A stretch of DNA of 64,000 nt, taken from NCBI RefSeq assembly GCF_947503385.1, contig NZ_CANNDO010000004.1, positions 310,001-374,000 on the forward strand, written 5' to 3'. Position 1 is the first letter of the stretch. Each line of letters starts with the position of its first letter. The notes under the pieces were generated by a model. The model was given only the letters and a program-made list of their open reading frames with translations, did not search any database and was not told the origin of the DNA. Origin of the DNA: an uncultured Tateyamaria sp. Lineage in GTDB: Bacteria > Pseudomonadota > Alphaproteobacteria > Rhodobacterales > Rhodobacteraceae. Below, in pieces: positions 43,688 to 53,680 of the stretch. The translations under genes and the position numbers were made by a program.

Positions 43688-45030
43688 ACCGACACGGCAT
43701 CCTGCACCGCCTGCACCACGTGATCGACGCTTGCCTCAAGCACGGCGGCATCCTCGCTTTCCGCCATCACGCGGATCAGCGGCTCGGTCCCCGATTTACG
43801 GATCAAGAGCCGCCCATTGCCGTCCAACTGCCCCTCCGCCTCTGCAATCGCGGATTTGACGCTGTCCAAGTCCAGCGGGGCCTGCCCTGCGGAAAAACGG
43901 ACATTCTTGAGCAATTGCGGCACCGGGTCAAAGACATGCAGCACCTCGCTCGCGCGCTTGCCGGTCTGCACCAGTTCCGCCAGAAACTGCAAACCCGCCA
44001 GCAGGCCGTCGCCGGTGGTGGCATAGTCAGTCATCACGATATGCCCCGACTGCTCTCCGCCCAGATTGAAGCCGCCCGTGCGCATCCGCTCCACCACGTA
44101 TCGGTCCCCGACAGAAGTCCGTTCAAGGCTCAATCCGCGCTCCTGAAGAAACCGCTCAAGCCCGAGGTTCGACATGACCGTCGCCACCAAGGCGTCGCCC
44201 TTCAGGCGGCCTTCCTCGGCCCAGCGGGCGGCCATCAGGCCCATGAACTGATCGCCATTGCCGACATTGCCGTTCTCATCCAGCAAGATAACGCGATCCG
44301 CGTCGCCATCAAGGCAAATGCCCACATCGGCCCCATGCGCCACCACGGCTTCAGCGGCGGTCTGGGGGTGTGTCGACCCGCAGCCCTGGTTGATGTTGTG
44401 CCCGTTCGGGGCCACGCCAACCGGGATCACGGTTGCGCCCAGTTCCCACAGCGCCTCGGGTGCCACGCGGTAGGCCGCGCCGTTGGCGCAATCCACAACC
44501 ACCTTGAGGCCATCAAGGCGCATGGCCCGCGGAAAAGACGATTTCACCCGCTCGATATACCGAAAACGGCCATCATCAATTCGCTTGGCCCGCCCAATCT
44601 CGCGCGATGGCACAGGGTCCACCCCGTCCGCGACAAGCCGCTCAATCTCGGCCTCTGCCGCGTCGCTGAGCTTGAAGCCATCAGGCCCAAAGAACTTGAT
44701 CCCATTGTCTTCGGCCGGGTTGTGGCTGGCAGAGATCATGACGCCCAGATCGGCACGCATCGACCGCGTCAACAGACCCACGGCAGGTGTCGGCACAGGT
44801 CCCAGCAACAGCACGTTCATACCGGTGCTGGTCAATCCCGCCGTCAACGCGTTCTCAAACATGTAACCGGACAGGCGCGTGTCCTTGCCGATCACCACCC
44901 GGTGCACGCTGTCGCCATCGCGCCGAAAGTACCGCCCGACCGCTGCACCGATGCGCAGGGCCATCTCCACCGTCATCGGGGCGATATTGGCTATGCCACG
45001 TACCCCATCGGTCCCAAAGAGCTTTGTCAT
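43684..45030 (-). CDS. glmM: Phosphoglucosamine mutase
   Basis: The 448-residue protein begins [14 protein letters not shown]. The phosphoserine loop is [19 protein letters not shown], the metal loop is [16 protein letters not shown], the sugar-binding loop is GGEQSGHIV, and the phosphate-binding loop is [15 protein letters not shown]. It converts glucosamine-6-phosphate to glucosamine-1-phosphate for peptidoglycan and lipopolysaccharide precursors. Its start overlaps the folP stop by 4 bases (ATGA), so folB-like, folP and glmM are translated as a coupled unit, the usual alphaproteobacterial order. Confidence 0.96.
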   Translation of the reverse strand: MTKLFGTDGVRGIANIAPMTVEMALRIGAAVGRYFRRDGDSVHRVVIGKDTRLSGYMFENALTAGLTSTGMNVLLLGPVPTPAVGLLTRSMRADLGVMISASHNPAEDNGIKFFGPDGFKLSDAAEAEIERLVADGVDPVPSREIGRAKRIDDGRFRYIERVKSSFPRAMRLDGLKVVVDCANGAAYRVAPEALWELGATVIPVGVAPNGHNINQGCGSTHPQTAAEAVVAHGADVGICLDGDADRVILLDENGNVGNGDQFMGLMAARWAEEGRLKGDALVATVMSNLGLERFLQERGLSLERTSVGDRYVVERMRTGGFNLGGEQSGHIVMTDYATTGDGLLAGLQFLAELVQTGKRASEVLHVFDPVPQLLKNVRFSAGQAPLDLDSVKSAIAEAEGQLDGNGRLLIRKSGTEPLIRVMAESEDAAVLEASVDHVVQAVQDAVSV

Positions 45031-46010
45031 GTTTCGGGACTTGCCACAGACGCCCGCCAAAGCGCAATGGCCTGCGCGTGCTCGGCGACATCGTGCACGC
45101 GCAACATCTGCACCCCTTGCGCCAACGCCGCCAGCGCCACACCCACAGACCCCGGCGCCCGGTCCTGCGCACGCGGCGCATGACCCAGCGTGCCGATAAA
45201 CCGCTTGCGCGACGCGCCCAGCAACACAGGCACACCCAGCCCGTGAAACAGGCTGATCCGGTTCAAGAGCGTCAGGTTGTGATCCAGCGTTTTGCCAAAG
45301 CCGATGCCGGGGTCGGCGATGATGTCTGCGCGGGCAATTCCTGCGGCCTCCAACGCGGCGATCCGTTCAAGCAGAAAATCATAAACGTCCAGCAACACGT
45401 TCTGGTAGCTGGGATTTTCCTGCATCGTTTGCGGATCACCTTGCGCGTGCATCACGCACACCGGCACATGACGCGCCGCACAAAGCGGCGCAAGTGCCGC
45501 ATCAAAGGTGAAACCCGAAACGTCGTTCACAAGCCGCGCGCCCGCATCCAGCGCGGCCTCCGCCACGGCCGCCTTGCGCGTGTCGACAGAGATGGGCACC
45601 CGGGCATCCGCAGCGCACAGGGCGGCAATCACCGGGGCGGTGCGACGGATTTCTTCGCCTGCCGGAACGGGCGCGGCACCGGGCCGGGTGGATTCGCCGC
45701 CCACGTCGATGATTGTTGCACCTGCGGCGATCATATCCCCGGCATGGGTTACGGCTGCGGACACATCATCATGCCGTCCACCATCGGAAAAGCTATCGGG
45801 CGTGACATTCAGAATGCCCATGATTTCAGGCACTTCCGCCCCTGCACCAAAGCGGTTCAGGACGCTCTGATCCACGTCGCCCACTGGCAGGATCTGCGGC
45901 GCGTTCTCGCGGGACAGCACTTCGACATGTGTGAACCAGCCAAAGCCAAAGGGGACGGCGTCATCCGGTCGCGCAGGGCCTGCCTGCATCAACGGGCGAA
46001 CGTAGCGCAT
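45027..46010 (-). CDS. folP: Dihydropteroate synthase
   Basis: The 327-residue protein has the pterin-binding signatures [17 protein letters not shown] and [16 protein letters not shown], then [20 protein letters not shown] and LVNDVSGF, and ends with [14 protein letters not shown]. It joins dihydropterin pyrophosphate and p-aminobenzoate in folate synthesis. The first ~60 residues precede the canonical barrel, an N-terminal extension seen in relatives. ATG 46010 overlaps the stop of the folB-like gene (TGATG); GTG 46013 is the alternative. Confidence 0.95.
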   Translation of the reverse strand: MRYVRPLMQAGPARPDDAVPFGFGWFTHVEVLSRENAPQILPVGDVDQSVLNRFGAGAEVPEIMGILNVTPDSFSDGGRHDDVSAAVTHAGDMIAAGATIIDVGGESTRPGAAPVPAGEEIRRTAPVIAALCAADARVPISVDTRKAAVAEAALDAGARLVNDVSGFTFDAALAPLCAARHVPVCVMHAQGDPQTMQENPSYQNVLLDVYDFLLERIAALEAAGIARADIIADPGIGFGKTLDHNLTLLNRISLFHGLGVPVLLGASRKRFIGTLGHAPRAQDRAPGSVGVALAALAQGVQMLRVHDVAEHAQAIALWRASVASPET

Positions 46011-46939
46011 CACATCCGAACTTGGTCGACCGGCATGTGACGCAGCGCCACCGGAGCCTCAACCGGGCCGTCATCGCCGATCACCAACATCTCACGCGCA
46101 TCGAACGTGGCGGCAAACCACGACGCCAGCGCCACCGCATCCGCACCTTTGGCAGAGGGGCCATCGACGGCATCAAGGACCACCTTTGACGGAGCCCACA
46201 CACAAATCTGGCCGTTGCGCATGGCCCAATCCAATTCGGTTCGCGTGTCCACCACCTTGCAGCGCCCGTCCCGTGCGGCCAGCACCCATGCGTTTTGCTC
46301 AATCGCCAGCAGGTCGATGCGGCGCTGCGCAAGCGGATGACTTGCCTGTGGCGCATCCGTGTCATCCGGACCCACGCAGAAAATCAGGGGACGGCCCATC
46401 GCCTCTAACTGGTCAATCCAGCCGTTCAGGTTGGGCGACGCAATGGCTGCGTTCGACAAGAAGACCAGTTCGGGATGCGGCGTGTCCTCTTCCAGCGTCT
46501 CTGTGGACACGAGACCGGCGGCAACACGCGCCCGCACAATCTCGACCCCCAGCGCGCCGGGACCTCGGTCCAGCTTTTCGATGCGGACAAAGACGCGCAT
46601 GGCCTGCGGTTCAAGCAGGATGCGATCCGCCACGCGTTCCGCCAGAGTTTCCAGCAGGTTCAAACGCTCTTCCGCCAGTGCAAAGCTGATCGCCTCAGTC
46701 ACCTTGTCGTAGCTTAGGATGCGGTCCACATCATCGTCCAGCGCATCGGCCAGCGGGCGCACCTCGACCACAATGTTGAAACAGATGCGCTGCGTGACGC
46801 CGCGTTCCGCCTGAAACGCGCCGATTTCAACCTCGACCACGTGATCACGGACCGAAATCCGGTCAAGCGGTGTGTCGGACGCCGTGGCCGCCGACCGTTC
46901 AGAGGGGTGGGAGAAGGCGAGGTGGATTTCAGAGGGCAT
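46010..46939 (-). CDS. folB: Dihydroneopterin aldolase (FolB) fused to a kinase-like C-terminal domain
   Basis: The protein is 309 residues long, against about 120 for ordinary FolB. Residues ~27-145 are FolB-like: DRISVRDHVVEVEIGAFQAE, then ILSYDKVTEAISFALAEERL and LNLLETLAERVADRIL. Residues ~155-300 form a second domain resembling the amino-acid-kinase superfamily, with LVFLSNAAIASPNLNGWIDQ at its start, ICVWAPSKVVLDAVDG and DAVALASWFAATFDAREMLV near the end. FolB cleaves dihydroneopterin to 6-hydroxymethyl-dihydropterin. The second domain's role is unknown; its identity is inferred from pattern only. It is the first gene of the folB-folP-glmM unit. Confidence 0.82.
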   Translation of the reverse strand: MPSEIHLAFSHPSERSAATASDTPLDRISVRDHVVEVEIGAFQAERGVTQRICFNIVVEVRPLADALDDDVDRILSYDKVTEAISFALAEERLNLLETLAERVADRILLEPQAMRVFVRIEKLDRGPGALGVEIVRARVAAGLVSTETLEEDTPHPELVFLSNAAIASPNLNGWIDQLEAMGRPLIFCVGPDDTDAPQASHPLAQRRIDLLAIEQNAWVLAARDGRCKVVDTRTELDWAMRNGQICVWAPSKVVLDAVDGPSAKGADAVALASWFAATFDAREMLVIGDDGPVEAPVALRHMPVDQVRM

Positions 46940-47039
46940 CGGCGCAGTCCAAAGCTTGGTTCCGCGTCCTTCTACCGTCCGGACGCATCACGCAACAGGG
47001 CCAAACGCGGCCCCGCAGACGCCGATTGCGGCATTGCGC

Positions 47040-47690
47040 CTAGTTGTTGGATGCCGTGCGGAACGTGTGACGATAGAACCGGTGCACGCCGATCGACGCC
47101 GTGTGGGTGTAGACCCTGCTCCAGCGTGGACGCACGGCGGTGGTGTGATAATGGGTGGCCCCTTCGGTCAGTTCCGGCGCGCGGCCGTCCAGCACGGCGC
47201 GGGCAATCTTTGACACCCTGTCCCATGCGCGCGGTTCGCTGATCCGTTCGGGATAGCCATCGCAGGTATAGGTGAACTGGCACTGGTACTTGCGCCCGGT
47301 GCCCTGATTGATCACGCCGCAGACATTGCCGGGAAAGCGCGCGCTTTTGACCCGGTTCATGATGACCTCGGCCACGGCAAACTGCCCTTTGACCGTTTCA
47401 CCGCGGGCTTCAAAATAAAGTGCTTCGCTCAGGCAACGCCAATGGGCATTGCCGGACGCCTTGGGCTGCGCGTCGACCCAACTGCGCGACAGTTGCACAG
47501 GGCCATCGGCTGCAACGGCGGGTTCGGTCAGCATGGATTGCAATCGGTCAAGGGGGACAGCCCGCAAGCCCCGCTCTTCTACGGCGCGCAAGGTGTCGCC
47601 TGTCGGCTTTGACGTCTCCGCCAGTGCAGTGGTCACAGAAGCCACAACCCACGCCGCAATAAAACCGGCACTCACAAAAATTCCACGCAT
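47040..47690 (-). CDS. SleB-type cell wall hydrolase (Hydrolase_2)
   Basis: The 216-residue precursor has a signal peptide (residues 1 to ~24, FVSAGFIAAWVVASVTTALA). A ~70-residue linker precedes the SleB-like domain, HWRCLSEALYFEARGETVKG, which holds the catalytic glutamate. Then come VAEVIMNRVKSARFPGNVCG, YQCQFTYTCDG with paired cysteines, and the C-terminal ATHYHTTAVRPRWSRV. Domain members cut peptidoglycan; in non-sporulating bacteria the substrate is the growing wall. The start at 47690 was chosen because a signal peptide begins there. The longer frame upstream overlaps ppdK. Confidence 0.9.
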   Translation of the reverse strand: MRGIFVSAGFIAAWVVASVTTALAETSKPTGDTLRAVEERGLRAVPLDRLQSMLTEPAVAADGPVQLSRSWVDAQPKASGNAHWRCLSEALYFEARGETVKGQFAVAEVIMNRVKSARFPGNVCGVINQGTGRKYQCQFTYTCDGYPERISEPRAWDRVSKIARAVLDGRAPELTEGATHYHTTAVRPRWSRVYTHTASIGVHRFYRHTFRTASNN

Positions 47691-47842
47691 CCCACGCCCC
47701 CAGGCAAGTACAAACCCGGCGGATTTAGTTAAAAAAAACGCGGACGTCCAGTTTTTGGGCTGCGGTGGCGCTGCATAGCCGGTTTGCACAACCGAGGGCT
47801 GCATGGCGCAGACCGCATATCCGGTGCGACACCGCGCCCGCG

Positions 47843-50380
47843 CTACCCGATCTTGTGGGATATGGCCAATTGTGCGGCAGCTAGCCGCGCCACGGGGACT
47901 CGGAAAGGAGAACAGGACACATAGTCGAACCCGGCCTGCCTGCAAAAGGCAATTGATTCGGGGTTGCCGCCGTGCTCGCCACAGATCGACAGGGTCAGGT
48001 CGGGCTGCGCGGCGCGCCCCCGTGCAGAGCCCAGTTGCAACAGCTCCCCCACCCCTTCGACATCCAGCGAATGAAACGGATCTTCGGCAAAGACTTCTTG
48101 GCGCACGTAATCCGACATGAACCGGCCCGCGTCGTCCCGGCTGAGCCCATAGGTCATCTGGGTCAGGTCGTTGGTGCCAAAACTGAGAAAGCTGCAATGC
48201 TGCGCGATCTCACCCGCGCGCAAGGCGGCGCGCGGCGTTTCGACCATCACGCCGAGGCGATAGTCGAATTTGACATGCTGTTCGGTGGCCACTGCCGCTG
48301 CCACGCCGTCAATGCGGCTGCGCACCAATTCGACCTCGCGTTTCGCGCTGACCAACGGGATCATGATCTCGGGCACGACCGGGTCGCTTTCTCGGCTGGC
48401 CTCGACGGTCGCCTCGAAGATCGCGCGGGCCTGCATATCGTAAATCTCGGGCACGGTGATCCCCATCCGCACACCCCGCATCCCCAGCATGGGATTGTAC
48501 TCTGCCATCTCTTCGATCCGGCGGGTCACATCCGACAAGGGCAGATCAAGCGCATCCGCCAGCTCGCGCTGGCCATTGCGGTCGGTGGGCAGAAATTCGT
48601 GCAGCGGCGGGTCAAAGAGGCGGATGCAAACCGGCTTGCCCTGCATGATCCGGAACAGCTGGGTAAAGTCATCGCGCTGCATCGGCAGCAGCCGTTCCAA
48701 CACCGCGCGCCGGTCGTCGCTGGTTTCGGCAAAAATCATCTCGCGCATGACCGTGAGGCGACCGGGTTCGAAAAACATGTGTTCTGTGCGGCACAGACCA
48801 ATGCCCTGCGCATCGAAATTGCGCGCCGTTTGCGCATCCGCTGGCGTGTCGGCGTTGGCGCGGATGCCGATGTCCCGTTCCGCGTCCGCCCATTCCATCA
48901 GGGCGTTGAACGCATCGTCGAGCGCGGCCTCCTGCATTTCCGGTGCGCCCAGCAGGATCGTACCATTGGTGCCATCCACCGTGATCACGTCCCCGGCAGA
49001 GATCACGCGGCCATCATTCGCGATCAATTTGCCTTTGGACGGCTCAAACCGCATGTCGCTGACACCCACCACACAGGGCAACCCAATGCCTCGCCCGATC
49101 ACGGCGGCGTGGCTGGTCACACCGCCCCGTTCGGTGATGACGGCGCTTGCGGCATGCATACCGCGGATGTCTTCGGGGGCGGTTTCCCTGCGCACGAGGA
49201 TGCAATCCTCGCGCCGGGCAGCACTTGCCTGCGCATCAGTCGCCGTGAACACCACCCGCCCGGTGGCGGCCCCGGGGCTGGCGGCGATGCCTGATCCGAT
49301 CACGTCACGCTTGGCATGTCGATCCACCTGCCGGTGCAGCAATTCGTTCAGCGCCCGCGGTTCGACCCGCATCAGCGCCTCTTGCGTGGGGATGATACCG
49401 TCGCGGGCCAGTTCGACCGCGATGCGCACCGTCGCGCGGGAGGACCGTGCCACACGCACCCCGTCCAGAATGTGTAACTGGCCGTTTTCAATGGTGAATT
49501 CCACCTGCATCTCTTCGCGCAGCTTTTGCCGCATCTGGCGGGCGTGCGCGACGAGTTGCGCAAATGCGTCCGGCACATGTTCCTCAAGCGAGGGGCCGCG
49601 CGGATCGCGGGTGATGTACAGGCTGGCAGCGTCACCCGACAGCGCATCGCGCCCTTGGCTTTGCCGCAAATAACGACCTGTTATCTGAGGCTTACCGGTC
49701 TTGGATGACACAAGCTGCAACACACCGGACCCGCTTTCGCCGTGCCCCATGCCAAAGGCCATCTGCTGGATCACAAGGCCCAGACCCGCGTCCGCCGGGG
49801 CGCCCTTGGCCTGCCGCAACAGACGGGCAGAGGTGCCCTCCCATGCGCGGGCCATGGACTTGAGCACACCGGTCAGTTGCGCGGCACGGGTGGTGGGAAA
49901 GGGTGTTTCGGTTTCGCTTTCGTAGGCTTCAAGCGCACGATGCAGCGCGTCGGTGCCCTCGCCTTCGATGTCGTCGAACATGTCCGGATCAAGCCGGTCT
50001 ACATGGATCGCGTAGCTTTGCACAAAGCGGGAGAAAAGCGCAGTGGCGGCATCGACGCCCAACGTGCCGCACAACGTCTCGAACCGCTGGTCATTCATCC
50101 CGATATTGAGCACGGCAGACGGCCCACCCCAGTCCGGGTCCTCGGACGAGGGGCGCACGCACAGCAGCGCTTCGGGCGGGAATTGGGTCAGGATGGCGTC
50201 GATATCGGGAAAATGCCCTTTGGCGATATCGAGCACGGCATCAAAGGACAGGGCCACAGTCGTAGGCACCGGCAGGTCAAGCCGCGCCAGACGTTGCAGA
50301 CACTTTGCCCGGCCGCCATGGGTCTTGGCGGTGATAGGCGCGGTGGGCGTCACCAAAGTCGTGTTGGGATTATTCTGCAC
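47843..50380 (-). CDS. ppdK: Pyruvate, phosphate dikinase (PPDK)-type enzyme
   Basis: The 845-residue protein has an N-terminal ATP-grasp domain (THGGRAKCLQRLARLDLPVP, then ALLCVRPSSEDPDWGG). The swivelling phosphohistidine domain contains ITERGGVTSHAAVIGRGIGL, and the C-terminal PEP-binding barrel has GLCRTEHMFF and SICGEHGGNPESIAFCRQAG with the catalytic cysteine. It interconverts pyruvate, ATP and phosphate with PEP, AMP and pyrophosphate. It is somewhat shorter and more divergent at the N terminus than classical PPDK (~880). It lies downstream of glyS, separated by copy B of the 3' repeat, and upstream of the SleB-like gene. Confidence 0.9.
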   Translation of the reverse strand: MQNNPNTTLVTPTAPITAKTHGGRAKCLQRLARLDLPVPTTVALSFDAVLDIAKGHFPDIDAILTQFPPEALLCVRPSSEDPDWGGPSAVLNIGMNDQRFETLCGTLGVDAATALFSRFVQSYAIHVDRLDPDMFDDIEGEGTDALHRALEAYESETETPFPTTRAAQLTGVLKSMARAWEGTSARLLRQAKGAPADAGLGLVIQQMAFGMGHGESGSGVLQLVSSKTGKPQITGRYLRQSQGRDALSGDAASLYITRDPRGPSLEEHVPDAFAQLVAHARQMRQKLREEMQVEFTIENGQLHILDGVRVARSSRATVRIAVELARDGIIPTQEALMRVEPRALNELLHRQVDRHAKRDVIGSGIAASPGAATGRVVFTATDAQASAARREDCILVRRETAPEDIRGMHAASAVITERGGVTSHAAVIGRGIGLPCVVGVSDMRFEPSKGKLIANDGRVISAGDVITVDGTNGTILLGAPEMQEAALDDAFNALMEWADAERDIGIRANADTPADAQTARNFDAQGIGLCRTEHMFFEPGRLTVMREMIFAETSDDRRAVLERLLPMQRDDFTQLFRIMQGKPVCIRLFDPPLHEFLPTDRNGQRELADALDLPLSDVTRRIEEMAEYNPMLGMRGVRMGITVPEIYDMQARAIFEATVEASRESDPVVPEIMIPLVSAKREVELVRSRIDGVAAAVATEQHVKFDYRLGVMVETPRAALRAGEIAQHCSFLSFGTNDLTQMTYGLSRDDAGRFMSDYVRQEVFAEDPFHSLDVEGVGELLQLGSARGRAAQPDLTLSICGEHGGNPESIAFCRQAGFDYVSCSPFRVPVARLAAAQLAISHKIG

Positions 50381-50521
50381 TGCGGCATCCCTCCTGTTCG
50401 GAGCGCAGCATAGACAGTCGGGTTGACCTTACAAGGGGTTACGGCACCGCAGGACGCGGGTGATTTTGCGCGTCGTGAGGCCATGCAGGCAAGCGGTGCA
50501 CGGCGCGTTGCAAAGGTCAGA

Positions 50522-50575
50522 GGGGGGCCAGCCCCCCGGCTGCGCCTCCCCCCGTGGTATTTTTGGTCAGAAGAA
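50522..50575 (-). repeat. 3'-end repeat element with GC hairpin, copy B (after glyS)
   Basis: Read with glyS, TTCTTCTGACC, AA, AAATACCACGGGG and then a GC-rich linker and a hairpin GGGGGGC-TG-GCCCCCC follow the stop codon immediately. Layout and sequence match the copies after valS and the ThDP-enzyme gene. Confidence 0.8.
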
Positions 50576-50577
50576 AC

Positions 50578-52800
50578 TCAGCCTTCGACTTTGGTCAGAT
50601 CCGCGACCGACAGGCACAGCGTGCGAATGCGGCTGAGCAGGTTGAGCCGGTTGCGCCGGATGGTCTGGTTGTCCGTGTTGATCTGAACGGCGTCAAAGAA
50701 GGCGTCGATGGGTGTGCGTAGAGTGGCCATGGCGTGCATGGCGGACGCAAAGTCCTGTGCGTCCATTGCGGGCGCAATTTTGGCTTCGGCTGTGTCGAGG
50801 GCGGCGAAGAGCGCGCGTTCCTCTTCCGTTTCGGCGAATTTTGCGTCGGCCCCGTAGGAGTATTCGACGCCGTCCGCTTCTTCGGCTTGGGTGAGGATGT
50901 TGTTGGCGCGTTTGAAGCCCTGGATGAGGTTTTCGCCGTCGTCGGTTTTGAGCGTGTCGCTGAGCGCGGTGGCGCGATTGACGAGGAGGGCGAGGTCGTC
51001 GTTTTGGGGCATGGCGATGCAGGCGTCGATGATGTCGTGGCGGATACTTTGGTCGCGGAGGTAGACTTTTAGGCGATCGTGGAAGAAGGCGAGGAGGTCA
51101 ATCGCTCCAACCTCGCTTTCTTTAAGTGTGGCGCCTGTTACGTACTCATCATAGCGTTGTTGGAATGCAGAATTCCTAAACTGACGGGCCAGTTCCAAAT
51201 CCACTTGCTCAACCAGCTTTGAGATTTCATCCGCTGAGCTTTTTTTGCGTACAAACTCGTTCTGGACTTTGGTCTGTGCCAAACGCATGAAAATCCACTG
51301 CCCAAGTGGAATGCGCACATCGTTCTCCAACACCAACCGAATAACCCCCAAAGCCGCACGCCTTAGAGCAAAGGGGTCTTTCGACCCCGTCGGCTTCTCG
51401 TCAATTGCCCAGAACCCTGTCAGCGTGTCCAGCTTGTCCGCCAGCGCCACGGCCACGGACACAGACGCGGTGGGCACGTCGTCGGACGGACCAAGGGGCG
51501 AATAATGTTCTTCGCAGGCCTCGGGCACGCCGTCGTCGTGGCCTGCGGCCCGAGCGTAGTATTTGCCCATGGTCCCCTGCAATTCGGGGAATTCGTAGAC
51601 CATCTCGGAGGCGAGGTCGGCCTTGCAGACGCGGGCAGCTTCGGCGGCGAGGTCGGGTTTGGCGCCGACAACGGAGGCCAGTTCGCGCGCCAATGCTTCG
51701 ATGCGGGCGACACGCTCGGCCTGGCTACCCAGCTTGTTGTGGAACGTGACATCGGCCAGCAGTTTGGCCATGCCTTCGAGCCCCACTTCGCGCACGGTGC
51801 GCAGATCGTTTTCCCAGAAGAATTTGGCATCCGCCAGCCGCGCGCTCAGCACCTTTTCGTTGCCTGCGAGAATCGTGGCGCCGTTATCAGCCGTCTCACG
51901 GTTGGCCACAGTGATGAACCGCTCAATCCGGCCCGTCTTGGGGTTGCGGACAGAGAAGAACTTTTGGTGTTCTTTCATCGAGGTTTGCAGCACCTCCGGC
52001 GGCAGCTCAAGAAAGTCGTCGCCAATGCGGCCCATCAGGACCACGGGCCATTCGACAAGGCCCGCAACTTCCGAGAGCAGCCCCTTGTCCTCGACCACCT
52101 CCAGACCGCTGGCAAAAGCCATGTTGGTGGCATCGTGCCAGATGGCTTGCGCCCGTTCGGCAGCATCCAGCACCACATGGGCGCGTTTCAGCTTGGCCAC
52201 ATAGTCGTCAAACCCCGTCACGGCAAAGCGGCCCGGTGCCATGAACCGATGCCCTTCGGTCGTGTCGCCCGACACGATGCCGTCCACGTCAAGCGGTACC
52301 ACATTATGCCCCGCCTCATCGGTCAGGATGCACAGGATTGACTGCAGCGGGCGCACCCATTTCAGGCTGCCTGTGCCCCAGCGCATCGACTTGGGCCACG
52401 GGAATTGCCTGATGGTCGCCTCCAGCACTTCGGCAATGATGTGGGACGCAGGGCGGCCCGGTTTTTCGATCACCGCAAAGAGCACGCTACCTTTGGGCGT
52501 TTCGCGTTCCTCGACCTGATCGCGGGTCAGGCCCGCGCCGCGCAAGAACCCCTCGATCGCCTTTTCGGGGGCATCCGCCTTGGGCCCTTTGCGTTCCTCG
52601 CGGGTGGTGGGGCTTTGGTCCAGCAGGCCATCGACCGTCAGGGTCAGACGGCGGGGCGTCGTAAACGCAGCCGCCGATGCATAGGTCAGCCCGGCCTCGA
52701 CCAGCCCGTTTGTGACCAGCTTTTTCAGATCCTCGCCCGCGCGTGTTTGCATCCGCGCCGGGATTTCCTCGGAGAAGAGTTCGATCAGGAGATCAGGCAT
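50578..52800 (-). CDS. glyS: Glycine-tRNA ligase beta subunit
   Basis: The 740-residue protein begins PDLLIELFSEEIPARMQTRA, the family start, and contains KGPKADAPEKAIEGFLRGAG, SMRWGTGSLKWVRPLQSILC, LPPEVLQTSMKEHQKFFSVR and YYARAAGHDDGVPEACEEHY, followed by DPFALRRAALGVIRLVLEN. It binds tRNA-Gly and works in an alpha2beta2 complex with GlyQ. A segment at about 51110-51330 has lower GC and different codons than the rest and encodes a variable linker (EFVRKKSSADEISKLVEQVD onward) before LLAFFHDRLKVYLRDQ. Its start shares a base with the stop of the DUF6446-like gene. Confidence 0.96.
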   Translation of the reverse strand: MPDLLIELFSEEIPARMQTRAGEDLKKLVTNGLVEAGLTYASAAAFTTPRRLTLTVDGLLDQSPTTREERKGPKADAPEKAIEGFLRGAGLTRDQVEERETPKGSVLFAVIEKPGRPASHIIAEVLEATIRQFPWPKSMRWGTGSLKWVRPLQSILCILTDEAGHNVVPLDVDGIVSGDTTEGHRFMAPGRFAVTGFDDYVAKLKRAHVVLDAAERAQAIWHDATNMAFASGLEVVEDKGLLSEVAGLVEWPVVLMGRIGDDFLELPPEVLQTSMKEHQKFFSVRNPKTGRIERFITVANRETADNGATILAGNEKVLSARLADAKFFWENDLRTVREVGLEGMAKLLADVTFHNKLGSQAERVARIEALARELASVVGAKPDLAAEAARVCKADLASEMVYEFPELQGTMGKYYARAAGHDDGVPEACEEHYSPLGPSDDVPTASVSVAVALADKLDTLTGFWAIDEKPTGSKDPFALRRAALGVIRLVLENDVRIPLGQWIFMRLAQTKVQNEFVRKKSSADEISKLVEQVDLELARQFRNSAFQQRYDEYVTGATLKESEVGAIDLLAFFHDRLKVYLRDQSIRHDIIDACIAMPQNDDLALLVNRATALSDTLKTDDGENLIQGFKRANNILTQAEEADGVEYSYGADAKFAETEEERALFAALDTAEAKIAPAMDAQDFASAMHAMATLRTPIDAFFDAVQINTDNQTIRRNRLNLLSRIRTLCLSVADLTKVEG

Positions 52801-53324
52801 TATTCAGTGTCCCGTCTGGGGCATTCCTCGCCCACAATGGTGCCGTCATAGGCTTTGTCGCCGCAGTCATTCAGTTCGTGCCAGACATAGCCGCGCCCGT
52901 CATCGGTGATGGCAACCACGCGGTCGACGCCGAAATGGATGTTCTTCTGGGCGAGAAACGTCAGCGCTGTGCCTGCCGCAATCTCGGCACCGATTGCTTC
53001 GGCGTCGAAACAGTCAAACCAGGTCGGCGCATTGCGTGGGCTGAGCGCGTCGAGGCCAACATAGGTCTCCGTCAGCAGGGCAAGGCTCAGGTCCGTGCGG
53101 AAACAGGCGCGGTAGCGGATGGGCGAGCTGTCGGCGTCGATGGCCTGAAAATCGCGATAGGGGATCGGCTCGGGCGCGTCCGAGACCACGGAGACAAGCT
53201 GGACGTCCGGCCCGTCACTGTCGGGCACCTCGGTGTAAAAGCCGTAGATCTGGAGATAATAAAGGGCCGCGCCCGCGATGATGGAGCTAAGCAAAAGGAC
53301 AATCCCAATTATTTTTCCGTTCAT
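52800..53324 (-). CDS. DUF6446-like single-pass membrane protein
   Basis: The 174-residue protein begins [20 protein letters not shown], a signal anchor, followed by a periplasmic domain with cysteines (YRACFRTDLSLALL, TWFDCFDAEAIGAE, LNDCGDK, GEECPRR). The pattern and position between glyQ and glyS match DUF6446 of Rhodobacteraceae. The function is unknown. It is coupled to both neighbours: ATGA overlap with the VOC gene upstream and a one-base stop/start overlap with glyS downstream. Confidence 0.82.
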   Translation of the reverse strand: MNGKIIGIVLLLSSIIAGAALYYLQIYGFYTEVPDSDGPDVQLVSVVSDAPEPIPYRDFQAIDADSSPIRYRACFRTDLSLALLTETYVGLDALSPRNAPTWFDCFDAEAIGAEIAAGTALTFLAQKNIHFGVDRVVAITDDGRGYVWHELNDCGDKAYDGTIVGEECPRRDTE

Positions 53325-53680
53325 CCTGCATCCTCTCCCAGACACAAGACATTGCCGTCAGGGTCGGTGACTTCGACCTCGCGCATCCCGTATTCGGTGA
53401 CCGTGGGGCCTTTGATCGCCGTACCGGTGGCGCGAATGGCGGCGACCGTGGCTGCGAAGTTCTCAGGATACAGGTAGACCCGCCAGCTGTCATAGGCCGC
53501 CTCGGGCCCATTCCACGCCATCAGGAAAATCTGTGCCTGCCCGGCGCGCAGGATGCCAAATCCGGTGACAGGTTCGCCCGCCTCTTCGCGCACCTCAAAG
53601 CCCAGAACGTCCACGTAGAACGCCCGCGCCCGTGCATAATCCGACACGCGCAGCACCGGGGTGGCATTGGTGTAGCTCAC
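53321..53680 (-). CDS. VOC-family (glyoxalase/bleomycin-resistance fold) protein
   Basis: The 119-residue protein has the vicinal-oxygen-chelate pattern [20 protein letters not shown] followed by [28 protein letters not shown] and [18 protein letters not shown], where the last glutamate is the usual C-terminal metal ligand. No histidine is seen at the first ligand site near the N terminus, so it may be a binding protein of the BLMA type. The GTG start at 53680 overlaps the glyQ stop, and its own stop overlaps the DUF6446 start. An insertion of a VOC gene in the glyQ-glyS operon was not expected. Confidence 0.85.
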   Translation of the reverse strand: MSYTNATPVLRVSDYARARAFYVDVLGFEVREEAGEPVTGFGILRAGQAQIFLMAWNGPEAAYDSWRVYLYPENFAATVAAIRATGTAIKGPTVTEYGMREVEVTDPDGNVLCLGEDAG

